Source: Pictodentalium vernedei
Taxonomy: Eukaryota > Mollusca > Scaphopoda > Dentaliida > Dentaliidae
Length of the DNA stretch: 64,000 nucleotides
Direction: 5' to 3'
Assembly: GCA_031216915.1 (NCBI GenBank)
Contig: CM062296.1
Coordinates: 144,688,344-144,752,343 of the forward strand
Positions 12,273-23,813 of the stretch are shown here, piece by piece (the stretch's first letter is position 1; each line of letters opens with the position of its first letter). The notes beneath the pieces were generated by a model that was given only the letters and a program-made list of their open reading frames with translations, was not told where the DNA came from and made no database searches. A program made the position numbers and the translations under genes.

Positions 12273-12290
12273 ATTAAACTAAATTTACAA

Positions 12291-14029
12291 TATTCCAGAG
12301 GAATATTAGTGCTCCTGATAGAGGAGGTATATACAGAATACAGAAAACAGAAGTAGGTTTTTGCTGCACAAAAATAAAATCCAGATTGGAATTAAAACTT
12401 CAGCCTTTACAAAAAAGTGTTGTTTTATGAAAAACTGCTCCCCAGAAAAAAAATTCTGAGTGTGAAAAATACTTATTTTAAAGATAACTTAAATAGAAAA
12501 TCTGGTCTTGATGACTTGTCACCTGATTTCAATGCAGCCAAGACGGTTCGCGATTACATTATTAATCGGACATTGTTTTTAGATGCTGATTTTATTTTTA
12601 GTTACTATGAAAATTAATCACAATAACAATTAAGCCTAGCAATAATACTCTTTTCAGATGGAAATTACTTTGTAATTTTACGTGAATTCACCTAATTTCA
12701 AGGTAGGTCAATTGGGAATTTACAAATTACAGGGCGACACGATTTCGCTTTTTAGTGATATCAGAGCGAAGTTATGCAATCCTAGGCAACTTTTTTGCAT
12801 CAAGTTGCCTGGTCAGCTGGTCTCTGAGTTCTGTAAGAAGCTCAGCCAAGTCTAACTGAAAAAAATCTTTTTTTTTGCATCAACTTAATTATAGCTCAGG
12901 TCGTGAGCTCTCGTTTGACCGAGCACATTCCAGTTAGGAGGCTACAGACATGTTTTTTTCAGGAAATCATTTTTTAAAAAAATAATTGAATCTGCCTAGG
13001 GATCGGGCCATCACTTTCTGAATTTTTTTGAAAAAATAAAGCCTATATGATTTCATTTTCACTTTAACCGAAACTTGGGGCAAAGTTGGCCTGTTTGGCT
13101 ACACCAAACTATATTGGAGGACGTTTTGTTGGGGGGGGGGCACTTATCCTGCTGAATCCTTCATGACATTCATTGATGGACCATGAAATACTCTGCTTCT
13201 CTTAGCTACCAGGGATTTTGCAAGGTACCATACAGGCTATATTTCCATAAAATAAAAGACGGGTGGAGTTAAGACTGTAGGGTTAATACTTTTCGTTCTT
13301 AGTTTGATGCGCTGAGGATTTACCCGCACAGACCAGGTCTATTCTTGTGGTAGTGTTGACTTGTTCACATCCATTTACATCTCCGCACACTTTTCTTTCA
13401 AAATTTTTACTTTTGTCGATTTGAAAAGGGGGCGAGTCGGAAAATATCTTCAGGTTTGCAACTCGACTGGATTTTGTTGTTTTTTTTAATTGTGACATAC
13501 GAATACATCGAACGAATCTTAGAATCTACGATCTGTTCACGCCAAACTTCGAAGTCTTCACAGTCGAGGAATACATGTAACAAATCATCTCACAATGTAT
13601 TGGTGTTTCCGTTGCAATTTTCTCTCGATTCTACCTTAATTTTGTCTCCATTCTTTCTCCATTCTGCTGCGTTTTATCGATAGAACCACGATTCTCAATT
13701 GCGACGGAACCGAAGCCGGATCGAGAGCCGATCGACTAAAAGACCGCTTTTGTGATCACAGTACTGTATTGCCCACCTGTGAAAAGTGAGCAGTCCACGA
13801 CGACTGGTCTGTTATTTCCCAGTTTGTCAATCAGGGGCATAATGACGCCGTGATAATATTTCTCCTTTACAGTGATGCGTAAAGTGGGTAAACTTTCAAT
13901 TGTTTTTATTTCAATTTTCGTCAGTTTCTTCACAAAAAAAGGCTTTTAAAGGATCTATTCGGCTATTCCATTGCTACAAAAAGAAACAGAAAGTTTTATA
14001 ATAAAAGTTTGAAAAAATTGATAATGTAT
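12291..14029. other. Unassigned DNA, with a second CpG-rich patch
   Basis: No gene supported. A small hairpin lies near 12784-12811 (AGGCAACTT ... AAGTTGCCT). Between about 13300 and 13770 CpG is frequent (ACGAATACATCGAACGAATC, GGATCGAGAGCCGATCGAC) relative to the surroundings. The patch ends in the GATCACAGTACTG string also seen inverted near 520. Open frames there are short and unlike any family I know. A promoter or first exon of a gene is possible but not shown. Confidence 0.35.
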
Positions 14030-14033
14030 TTAA

Positions 14034-14267
14034 CCCTTGACCCAACGTAACGGCCAAAACCAGCCAGCGCTATTCACAAACATCGCCAATTAATTTTCAT
14101 TATTTTTTCATTTTTTGTCTCAAAAACCTAGGTTATGACCCCTCTTTGGAACGAGCTCATTCCAATGAGGGGTCATAACCTAAGTTTTTGAAACAAAAAA
14201 TGAAAAAGATTAGTTATTCTAGAATTTTTTTTGCAAGTGTCGTCTGCTTTTCATGTTAGGTAAAGGG
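14034..14267. repeat. piggyBac-type MITE with hairpin core
   Basis: TTAA target duplications flank CCCTTGACCCAACG ... GGTAAAGGG. The core (14109-14203) is a long hairpin: GGTTATGACCCCTC ... GAGGGGTCATAACC. Other members are at 25618-25855 (best preserved), 38917-39109, 52452-52680 and 58600-58664. TTAA sites and CCC...GGG ends point to piggyBac transposase as the mobiliser. Confidence 0.85.
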
Positions 14268-15129
14268 TTAAGATTTTGACTTGATTGCACTGTACTTGAA
14301 GTGAGAATGGATGTGATTCTGTTCCGATTGTCTTTAATTTTTTAGAACAGATATTTGGTTTTTAGCTCACCTACTTCTATTGAAGTGGTGATCTATTGTC
14401 ATGACCTCGGGCGTGGGCGTCCAGCGTGTCCAATATTGTAAGATTTAAGGTTAAGGTTAATTTCTCAAAGATCAGTGGGCTCAGGCCTTTGATATTGCAT
14501 ATGTAGGTTGTAGGGGACTATCAGAACAGTATTTAACCCTGATACTACAACCTTTTCCCAAATTTCACCTAAAATTTTCTGCCAAAACTTGTTATAAGAA
14601 TTAGCGTTTAGGTGTTGTAAGAATTTGCGTTAAAGTCAGCTTTTGTGCAGATTGTGCTGCTTTAACTTCTCATTACTGTTGATTTTCATATTTCAATAAC
14701 AACTGTAGGTATTAACCCTACTGTATGCAGAAATTTAACGGAAATTTTCTTTTTTTTCAGTCAAAATTTTCATGTTTTTCTCGGACTTAGTAAATTTTAA
14801 GTTGTAAAACTTTGTAAACTTTGTGTTTAGGTGAGTTGTGTTTCTATGTGTCTTTCCAGGCGATTAATATTCTACACTTGGGTTACTGAACTCCATTGCA
14901 GTAATATTTAACCCTCATTACATGCATATTTGAGGAATTTGAGGCTGATTTTCTGCCAAAACTTGTAAGAATTAGCGTTTAGGTGTTGTAAGAATTTGGG
15001 TTAAAGTCAGCTTTTGTGCAGATTGTAGTGCCTTCACATCTCATTACTGTTTATTTTTTTCATTTCAGTAACTACTTTAGGTATTAACCCTACTGTATGT
15101 AGAAATTTAACTGATTTCTTCTCTTTTTT

Positions 15130-17080
15130 AGCTCATCTTGACAAAGTCAAGCTGAGCTAATCTAATCGCTTCCCGTCCGTCGTCTGTCGTCCGGCGTCCG
15201 TCTGTCAACACCATGTTTTGGTCTTCTCCTCCAAAGCCACTGGGCCAATTCAAGTGAAAGTTTATGTGAGTGATGGTCCCAAAGGGGCATTTCATTTTTG
15301 TTCAACTCAGTATGCCCGGCCCCATAGGGAGGGAGTGGGGGAAAATGCTCCAAAATATTTTTAAAATCTTCTCAAGAACCAGTGTGTGCAATGACTTGAT
15401 ATTTGCTATGGAGCTTCCATATGAGGTGTAGAATCAAGTTTGTTCAAACGAAGTTCGTAAAGTAATATTTGGCTTTGTAATAGGAGGGGTAAGATTTTTG
15501 GCCCCGCCCAAAATTTCTATTTTCTGAACCGATGGTCCGGTATGAACCAAATTTGGTTTGTGGTAGTATTGGATCATAAGTACTTCATCCATGCAAAAAA
15601 AAAAAATTCCCGCACCCCCATGGGAACCCTAAAAAAAAGAAATATTTTCAAACGCCCATATTTCCCAAACCCCACGGAACAGAGAGCTTTTATTTGGTAT
15701 GAAGTATCCTTATGACCAGTAGAATTGAATGGTAAAAAAAAATTGCCATCGGTTATGTTAGGGTGTTCTGTAATGGGCATCGAAAAAATGCTGAGTCAGC
15801 ATATTTGCAAAAATTAAAAAAAATCTTTTCTCCAGAACCAATCATCAGAATCTTTTGATATTTGGTATACAGCATTCATAGGGGGGTCAGATAAAAGTTT
15901 GTTCAAATAAAGCTCATTGGTTCATATTTGGGCTCTCTACAGGAACCCGAAGTTTTAACATAGGGTTATATGGGGAATATTCTTTAAAAATCTTCTTCTT
16001 CAGAACCACCAGTCAGAATCTTTTAATATTTGGTATACATCATTGTTATGAGGGTCAGATTCTAGATTGTTCAAACCAAGTCCCTAGGTTAATATTTGGG
16101 CTTCCTATGGAAGCCCAAATTTTATCTTTGTTCAATATGGAGGGTAATTTAAAAAAATCTTCTTCTTCAGATCTATCAGTCAGAATGCTTTGATATTTGG
16201 TATGCAACATCTCTATGGGGGTCAGATTCAAGTTTGTTCAAATCAAATCCCTAGGTATATATTTGGGCTCACTATGGTAGCCCAAATTTTTACTTAGTGC
16301 AATATGAGAAAATTTCTTTAAAAATCTTATTCTTCAGATCCACTAGTCGGAATGCTTTTATATTTGGTATACAACATCTCTAGGGGGGTCAGATTCCAGG
16401 TTGTTCAATTCGAGTGCCTAGGTTAATATTTGGGCTCCATATGGGAACATGAAATTTAACTTAGTACAATATGAGGGAATTTCTTCAAAAATCTTCTTCT
16501 TCAGATTCACTTGTCAGAATGCTTTCACATTTGGTATACAACATCTCTAGGGGGATCAGATTCAAGTTTGTTCAAATCGGATCCATAGGATAATATTTGG
16601 GCTCACTATGGTAGCCCAAATTTGAACTTAGTGCAATTCGAAGAAATTTCTTTACAATTTCTCTTCTTCAGATCCAACAGTCAGAATGCTTTCATATTCG
16701 GTACACAACGTCTCTAGGGAAGTCAGATTTAACTGTGTTCAAATCAAGAGCCTGGGTTAATATTTGGTCTCTCTATGGGAGCCGGAATTGGTCATTTTGC
16801 TGAAGAATTAAAAATTTTGTATTCAGTACCCTCTAGAGGTACTAAGATTAATCCACATAGGTTGTATCAAGGGGCTTCATAGGGGAGCTCTACATTTTAC
16901 TTATGATCAACTGAAGAAAAGGCATGATGCCCAGATTATTTTTGTCACTCCTGAGGGACTCAAGGATTGACAGTGTAGGCCTATGGAGATGGCTTGCTTA
17001 ATGTAGACTCATTCTTGGACTCTGTTTAAATTGTGTTCTGTACAAGATGAGCGCTTCATGCCCCGTGGGGCCTCTTGTTT
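15130..17080 (+). mobile_element. Helentron-like element, AGCTCA...CTCTTGT family
   Basis: The left end AGCTCATCTTGAC-AAA-GTCAAGCTGAGCT is a palindrome and is followed by CCGTCCGTCGTC-type sequence. The interior is a degenerate array of ~165-bp units (AGATTCAAGTTTGTTCAAAT, TTTGGTATACAACATCTC). The right end has a GCCCCGTGGGGC hairpin, then CTCTTGTTT. The paralogous unit at 14575-14948 lacks it, and the join is in a T-rich site with no target duplication, as for rolling-circle elements that insert between two T residues. No coding capacity. Confidence 0.7.
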
Positions 17081-17113
17081 AGTCACAATGTTCACGTTTT
17101 TCTCGGACTTACT

Positions 17114-17363
17114 CGCGTGGGGGCACGATGACGCCGTGTACTAAGGTGTACTGCACGTCGATGGTACGCATGTCTTCAACCAATCTAACCCTGCCTGTGC
17201 TGCTGTGCGGAGTTACGATGTTGGGGAGCTGGCAGCTGCTCGTCGTTGCTCGGTGGTTCTCTCCGGGTACTCAGGCTTCCTCCACCCGTAAAACTGTCAC
17301 GGTCATGATTAGCCAATGTGCATAAGTATCTGTCCTTAAACATCAATAAATAAATAATAAATA
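17114..17363 (+). mobile_element. 5'-truncated SINE
   Basis: It matches 4240-4475 (GTGTACTAAGGTGTACT, GCTTCCTCCACCCGTAAAAC) and ends in ATCAATAAATAAATAATAAA. A near-identical 13-base flank (CTCGGACTTACTC / CTCTGACTTACTC) borders it, a LINE-type target duplication with one mismatch. The tRNA head is missing. Confidence 0.85.
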
Positions 17364-17520
17364 CTCTGACTTACTCAATTTTAAGTTCTAAAAGTTTGTG
17401 TTAAGGTGAGTTCTGTTTCTATGTGTCTTTCCAGTTGATATTGTACACTTGGGTTACTGAATTACATTGTGGTAACGTTGCGCCCTCATTACATGCATAT
17501 TTGAGGAATTTGAGGGGGAT

Positions 17521-19087
17521 TTTTGAGACTTATATTCACTTTCTTTAAAAAAAAAATTTGTTTAACTTTTTTTTTTATTTAATACTTTCTCATACTTGTT
17601 ACTAGTAACATTAAGGCTTATTTTAGTTGTTGATGTGACATATTTTTGTTGGGACTTATAGTCACTTTCTTGAACGAATGTTTTTCCGCAACTCCTCTTT
17701 AACCAATGAATGTACTTCAATTACAATTTCAGTGATTCTTCATTATGTAATGCCATTTTGCACCTCCTATTTTATTTTTTTTTTTATCTGATGTATTTTT
17801 ATTTTGTAAAAAATAAATTTATGAAAGCCTTTCCTAATTCTTATTTATGATTTAATATCTGGCCTCACGATTCATATTCTTAATCATGAACATTTCTAAA
17901 AGAAAAAAATACTTTTATATCCAATGATTCTATGTTGAATTGATATATAATAAATGCAGAAATATAGACTTTCCAAAGCCATCACATAAACCACATTAAT
18001 CATTTGATGCCTAGTTAATGATTTATATTAACTAAATATTAGGCATGTTACATTGGAACGACATTATCAAGCGTGAATGTAGGTGAGCGTTGGGATGTAA
18101 CATCCCTCTTGTTCATTATGCATTCCCTCCTGTTCTGTGCACCCCATATATCGAGGCAGGGAGGGGTTCACCTGTCATATGCACTAGTAGCAGAAAAAGT
18201 TTGTTACTCTTCCATGGGCATAACCAATACATATCTGGGGGTGGGGAGGATAATCCCTGACCAGCCCACAATAAAGGAGACACTTTCCTCAATGAGGAGA
18301 TTGAACCTTCCCAATATATAAGAGCTCTAACCCCATTCCCTTTGACACCACCCCTGAACTGCTGGAGATGTTTTTTTCTGATTGTATTCCCCCTCATCTC
18401 CCCCCTCCCCATGCATATATTTTTGTGATGTGGGTATGAGCCATCCACTGCCCAATAAGGTGCTCCTTTCTGTGCCAGGTCCGGCTGACTGTGTGTCTAA
18501 ACTGCTTCCAACACTGCACATTGTTGCTGCACATTGCCATTCAAGGAAATAGAACTTACCTTATTAACAAATATTTAAAAAAAAAATGAATAAAAACTTA
18601 ATGAGTGTGAAAGAATGAAAATGAAAAAAACGATTTTAAAGTAATTGGCTCTTTGTAGTAACATTAACTAATTAAATTTAATTTTTAATTACATTTTGTG
18701 CAACTTGCTTGGTTCACCCACATGCAGCTGGGTGGTAGTAGTAGTTGTGAAGAAACACATCAATGCTATGGTGTTAGGGAATGCTATCAATGCCTGCATT
18801 ATATCTGTGCTCTGACACAGCCAGTCATTAATCTGATAATGATAGGGCTAGGCGATCGGAGTTTTTTAGTGTGATTAGAAGACACCCTCCCCACTCCCTT
18901 CCCCATCCATGGATATTGTTTTTATGTCAGGAATTCTACCGAACACCTCCAAAAACAATCTTGATCAATATGCCCCGCTAATTAGCAGCCGGGTTAGGTG
19001 AAATGCCAGCAGATGTTTCAGGCTATGACACATTTTTGGCGGACATTTTGTCCCATACTGGGCATACTGGGCAATACGTTGTTTGGC
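17521..19087. other. AT-rich stretch, nothing identified
   Basis: No conserved ORF, array or terminal repeat that I can support. Local oddities are poly-T runs around 17760-17790 and a diffuse inverted match of ATGTTACATT / GATGTAACATC near 18046-18105. Confidence 0.5.
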
Positions 19088-19537
19088 GCATCACAGTTGA
19101 AAATAATCGGTATAACGGTATACTGTGGTATTTTTAGCTCACCTGACTGAAAGTCAGGTTGAGCTTTTCTTATCACTCTTTGGCCGTCGTCCGTCGTCCT
19201 GCGTGAAGGTGGTGTTTGAGCCTCTTTCTCCTAAACCACTGGCCACATTTTAATTAAATTTCATGTAAGTAGTGGTTATATAGGGGCATTTTGATTTTTA
19301 TCCAAAATTGGTGCATCACAGTTGAAAATAATCGGTATAACGGTATACTGCGGTATTTTAGCTCACCTGACTGAAAGTCAGGGTGAGCTTTTCTTATCAC
19401 TCTTTGGCCGTCGTCCGTCGTCCTGCGTGAAGGTGGTGTTTGAGCCTCTTTCTCCTAAACCACTGGCCACATTTTAATTAAATTTCATGTAAGTAGTGGT
19501 TATATAGGGGCATTTTGATTTTTATCCAAAATTGGTT
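19088..19537 (+). repeat. 225-bp tandem duplication across an element's left end
   Basis: Two direct copies, 19088-19312 and 19313-19537, differ at only a few positions. Each contains host flank (GCATCACAGTTGAAAATAAT ...) plus the Helentron-like left end AGCTCACCTGACTGAAAGTCAG. The junction of host DNA and element is therefore itself duplicated. Confidence 0.9.
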
Positions 19538-22500
19538 TCGGCTCATATTGAGCAGAGGTGTGGGGAAAAAATGGCCAAATTTTTTGAAAATCTTCTAATG
19601 AACCACCAGTAGCAGAGACTTGATATGTGGTATACAGAGTCCTTTTGAGGTTTAGAATCAAGTTTGTTCAAGAGAAGTTTGTCGGGCATTATTTGCCTTC
19701 GTTATGGGAGGGGCAAAAATTTTGGCCACGCCTAAAATTTCTGTTTTCCGAACCGTGAGGTGGATTTGAACCAAATTTGATATGAGATGATAATGGGTCA
19801 TGGGTAGTTGATTGATGCAAAAAAATTTTTTCTCATTGCCCTGTGGAAACCTCGGGAGCTAAAAATAGGAAAAACCTTAAAACTGCCATATCTCCAAAAC
19901 TACACGGCACAGAGAATTCTTATTTTGTATAAAGCTTACTTTTATCCAGTAGAATGGAATGGTTAAAAAAATCGCTATCGGTTTTATCACAAGGTACTTT
20001 TTCAGGACTTTGAAAAAGTGCTGAGTCAGCACTTTTTAACACTGTAGGCATTGGGAAAAAGATTAAAAAATCTTCTTCTCCAGATCCAGCAGGCAGAATC
20101 TTGTGATATTTGGTATGCAACATTGTAGGGTGGACCTGATTCAAGTTTGTTCAAATCGGCCCCCTGGGTTCATATTTGGGCTCACTATAGAAGCCTGAAT
20201 TCGAATTTAATGCATTTCAGGCAAATTTCTTCAAAAATCTTCTCCAGATCCAGCAGGCAGAATCTTTTGATATTTGGTATGCAACATTGTAGGGTGGATC
20301 TGATTCAAGTTTGTTCAAATCGGCCCCCTGGGTTCATATTTGGGCTCACTATAGAAGCCCGAATTCGAACTTAATGCGTTTCAGACAGATTTCTTCAAAA
20401 ATCTTCTCCAGATCCAGCAGGCAGAATCTTTTGGTATTTGGTATGCAACATTGTGGGGTGGATCTGATTCAAGTTTGTTCAAATCGGCTCCCTGGGTTTA
20501 TATTTGGGCTCACTATAGAAGCTCGAATTCGAACTTAGTGCATTTCAGGCAAATTTCTTAAAAAATCTTCTTCTCCAGATCCAGCAGGCAGAATCTTTTG
20601 ATATTTGGTATGCAACATTGTGGGGTAGATCTGATTCAAGTTTGTTCAAGCGGCCTCCTGGATTCATATTTGGGCTCACTATAGAAGCCTGAATTCGAAC
20701 TTAGTGCATTTCAGGCAAATTTCTTAAAAAATCTTCATCTCCAGATCCAGCAGACAGAATCTTTTGATATTTGGTATGCAACATTTTGGGGTGGGTCTGA
20801 TTGAAGTTTGTTCAAATTGGCCCCCTGGGTTTATATTTGGGCTCAGTATAGAAACTGGAATTCAAACTTAGTGCATTTCAGGCAAATTTCTTAAAAAAAT
20901 CTTCTTCTCCAGATCCAGCAGGCAGAATCTTTTGATATTTGGTATGCAACATTGTGGGGTAGATCTGATTCAAGTTTGTTCAAATCTGCCCCCTGGATTC
21001 ATATTTGGGCTCACTATAGAAGCCCAAATTCGAACTTAGTGCATTTCAGGCAAATTTCTTAAAAAATCTTCTTCTCCAGATCCAGCAGGTAGAATCTTTT
21101 GATATTTGGTATGCAACATTGAGGGGTGGATCTGATTCAAGTTTGTTCAAATTGGCCCCCTGGATTCATATTTGGGCTCAGTATAGAAGCCTGAATTCGA
21201 ACTTAGTGCCTTTCAGGCAAATGTTTAAAAAAAGCTTCTTCTCCAGATCGAGCAGGCAAAATCTTTTGATATTTGGCATGCAACATTGTGGGGTGGATCT
21301 GATTGAAGTTTGTTCAAATCGGCCCCCTGGGTTTATATTTGGGCTCAGTATAGAAGCTCGAATTTGAACTTAGTGCATTTCAGGCAAATTTCTTCAAAAA
21401 TCTTCTTCTCCAGATCCAGCAGGTAGGATCTATTGATATTTGGTATGCAACATTGTGGGGTGGATCTGATTCAAGTTTGTTCAAAACGGTCCCCTGGATT
21501 CATATTTGGGCTCACTATAGAAGCCTGAATTCGAACTTAATGCATTTCAGGCAAATTTCTTAAAAAATCTTCTTCTCCAGATCCAGCAGGCAGAATCTTT
21601 TGATATTTGGTATGCAACATTGTGGGGTGGATCTGATTCAAGTTTGTTCAAATCGGCTCCCTGGGTTTATATTTGGGCTCAGTATAGAAGCTCGAATTCG
21701 AACTTAGTGCATGCATTTCAGGCAAATTTCTTAAAAAATCTTCCTTCTCCAGATCTAGCAGGCAGAATCTTTTGATATTTGGTATGCAACATTGTGGGGG
21801 TGGATCTGATTCAAGTTTGTTCAAATCGGCCCCTGGGTTTATATTTGGGCTCAGTATAGAAGCTCGAATTCGAACTTAGTGCATTTCAGGCAAATTTCTT
21901 AAAAAATCTTTTTCTCCAGATCCAGCAGGTAGAATCATTTGATATTTGGTATGCAACATTGAGGGGTGGTTCTGATTCAAGTTTGTTCAAATTGGCCCCC
22001 TGGATTCATATTTGGGCTCCCTATAGAAGCCTGAATTCGAACTTAGTGCATTTCAGGCAAATTTCTTAAAAAATCTCTTTCTCCAGATTCAGCAGGCAGA
22101 ATCTTTTGATATTTGGTATGCAACATTGTGGGGTGGATCTGATTCAAGTTTGTTCAAATCGGCCCCCTGGATTCATATTTGGGCTCACTATAGAAGCTCG
22201 AACTCGAACTTAGTGCATTTCAGGCAAATTTCTTTGAAAATCTTCTTCTCAAGATCCAGCCTGCAGAATCTTTTGATATTGGGTATGCACCATGCTTAGG
22301 GGGGTGAGATTCAAGTTTGTTCAAGCCAAGTCCCTGGGTTCATATTTGGGCTCACTGTGGTAGCCCAAATTATAACTTAGTTCAAAATGAGAAATTTTCT
22401 TTAAAAATCTTCTTCAGATCCAGCAGTTGGAATGTTTTGATACTTGATATGCAGCATCCTTAGGGGGTGAGATTCAAGTTTGTTCAAGCCATGTCCCTAG

Positions 22501-22840
22501 GTCCATATTTGGACTCACTGTGGGGGCTTGAATTGTAACTTAGTTCAAAATGAGGAATTTTCTTTAAAAATCTTCTTCTTCAGATCCAGCAGTCGGAATG
22601 TTTTGATATTTGGTGTGCAGCATCCTTGTGGGGGGGGGGGGGGGGGGGGGGGGGGGGGAGGGCAGGGGAGATTTAAGTTTGTTAAAGCCAAGTCCCTGGG
22701 TTCATATATGGGCTCCCTGTGGGAGCCAGAATTATAACTTAGTTCAATATGAGAAATATTCTTCAAAAATCTTCTCTTTTTTTTTAAATCCACTGGTCAG
22801 AATCTGGTGAGCGCCCTCAGGCCCCTTGGGGCCTCTTGTT
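19136..22840 (+). mobile_element. Large Helentron-like element with long internal array
   Basis: The left palindrome AGCTCACCTGACT-GAA-AGTCAGGTTGAGCT is at 19136. The right end is GGCCCCTTGGGGCC, then TCTTGTT (22817-22840). The flanks look like the two halves of another small element (GGTATAACGGTATACTG / ATACCGTGATATT, CAATACCGCCCAGCA). Length is about 3.7 kb, mostly the array below, with no protein of any length. This is the longest intact member of the AGCTCA family in the window. Confidence 0.7.
20047..22800 (+). repeat. 164-167 bp tandem array, about 16 units
   Basis: GATTCAAGTTTGTTCAAA anchors fall at 20138, 20302, 20466, 20633, 20799, 20967, 21134, 21301, 21468, 21635, 21808, 21974, 22141, 22308 and 22471. 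Spacing is 163-168 apart from one 173, which contains a small duplication. The last unit is expanded by a G29 run at 22630-22658. The 60-110 codon ORFs across the array are repeat translations. Confidence 0.95.
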
Positions 22841-23090
22841 TTGTGAATACCGTGATATTTTTTATCCCAATACCGCCCAGCACTACCCCCCTCCCTCCCC
22901 GCTTTCTTTTTTATTTTATTTTTTGTTGAAAAACTAAGTCAGAGAAATTTCAACATTTACTCTTTGAAAAATGGACCTGTCTGGCAATGACTGTTTTAAG
23001 AGAAAACACTCATAAAATGTCTATTTTACTAATCATGGCTCTGACCAGGAAAAAGTGATTCACATGTTTTTTTTATATATCAATTTTCAG

Positions 23091-23184
23091 CTTGAGCGGT
23101 GGTTTGATATGGCATTAAGAGATAAGAATGGTTTCCACATTAAAAAAATGGGTGAAGATGGTGCTTGTTTGTTCAGAGCTGTTG
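23091..23184 (+). CDS. OTUD5: OTU deubiquitinase exon with catalytic Asp and Cys
   Basis: The exon opens after a TTTTTTTTATATATCAATTTTCAG acceptor-like tract and closes before GTAAGT. It encodes [20 protein letters not shown] then [11 protein letters not shown], in phase 0 at its start and phase 1 at its end. This matches the start of the OTU domain of OTUD5/DUBA, a cysteine protease that removes ubiquitin chains and in animals acts in innate signalling, chromatin remodelling and mTOR control. GEDGACLF holds the catalytic Asp (23157-23159) and Cys (23166-23168). The next exon continues the protein exactly. Upstream exons with the disordered N-terminus were not found in the window. Confidence 0.92.
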
Positions 23185-23219
23185 GTAAGTTTTTCTGAAA
23201 TCTATTACAATAAGATGTT

Positions 23220-23805
23220 TTTGTATTTCTGTTGGTTGATTTAGGTCTTTTGCAATCTTATCTTAACTAGTTTAAAAACTGTCCCGACCCAATTTCTTGT
23301 TACAGAGTTATGGCCTTTAATTCCTAAATGTAAACAAACTTTGAGCTTGTTAGCACAATTACTTGAAGAAACAGTCTTCGCTTTCACTAATATTTGCCAT
23401 GCAGGTCTGTTGCAATAATATCTTGAGCGAGTTCGAAAACTGGCTCACCCCAATTTTTTGTTAGAGTTTTCAGCTTTAATTCGTCAATTTGTATGAAGTT
23501 TGAGCTCATCAGCACTATAACTTGAACAAATGTTCTCCGATTTGACTAATATTTGCTATACAGGTCTTATGCAATAATATCTCAAGCGAGGTCGAAAACT
23601 GGTCTGGTCAGATTCTTTGTTACAGAATTATGGGCCTTAATTAGTCAATTTTACAAATATTTAGCTCATTAGCGCTATAACTTGAACAAATGTTCTCCAA
23701 TTTGACTAATTTTTGCCGTACAAGTCTTTTGTACAATTATCTCAGGCGAGTTCGAAAACTGGCCTGGTTTGCTTTCTCATTACAGAGTTATGGGACTTAA
23801 TAAGT
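23220..23805 (+). repeat. 160-bp tandem array in OTUD5 intron
   Basis: GCGAGTTCGAAAACTGG-like strings recur at 23427, 23586 and 23746, with a decayed unit near 23257; spacing is about 160. Each unit carries ATATTTGCYRTACAGGTCT and GTTACAGAGTTATGG. It begins about 35 bases after the exon's donor site and runs into the next repeat. Confidence 0.85.
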
Positions 23806-23813
23806 TCATTTTT

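Larger units (their letters stand above)
6431..12290 (+). mobile_element. Non-LTR retrotransposon (LINE), PHD/APE type
   Basis: ORF1 with a PHD finger and coiled coil is followed by ORF2 with APE endonuclease, reverse transcriptase and a C-terminal CCHC-like knuckle. This layout is known from CR1-like clades of invertebrates; the exact clade cannot be fixed by eye. ORF1 is open, while the endonuclease part of ORF2 holds several frameshifts, so this copy is not autonomous. Only about 20 bases of 3' sequence after the ORF2 stop are included because the 3' end is not visible without another copy. Confidence 0.8.
14575..17520 (+). repeat. 374-bp tandem duplication, second unit interrupted
   Basis: The string TTTTCTGCCAAAACTTGT begins at about 14575 and again at 14949. 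It is followed in both by TTAGCGTTTAGGTGTTGTAA, GGTATTAACCCTACTGTATG, then GTTTTTCTCGGACTTA and TGTGTCTTTCCAG. In the second unit the match stops at 15129 and resumes at 17081, on the far side of a Helentron-like element, and a SINE sits in the resumed part. The first unit therefore shows the empty site of both insertions. Confidence 0.8.

Noticed and set aside
12417..12617. 66-codon frame after the LINE
   Set aside because: No motif; may be part of the LINE 3' region or unrelated DNA; not supported as coding.
20047..22800. Regular repeats that might look like a CRISPR array
   Set aside because: Units are contiguous 164-167 bp monomers without repeat/spacer alternation, in a eukaryotic sequence.
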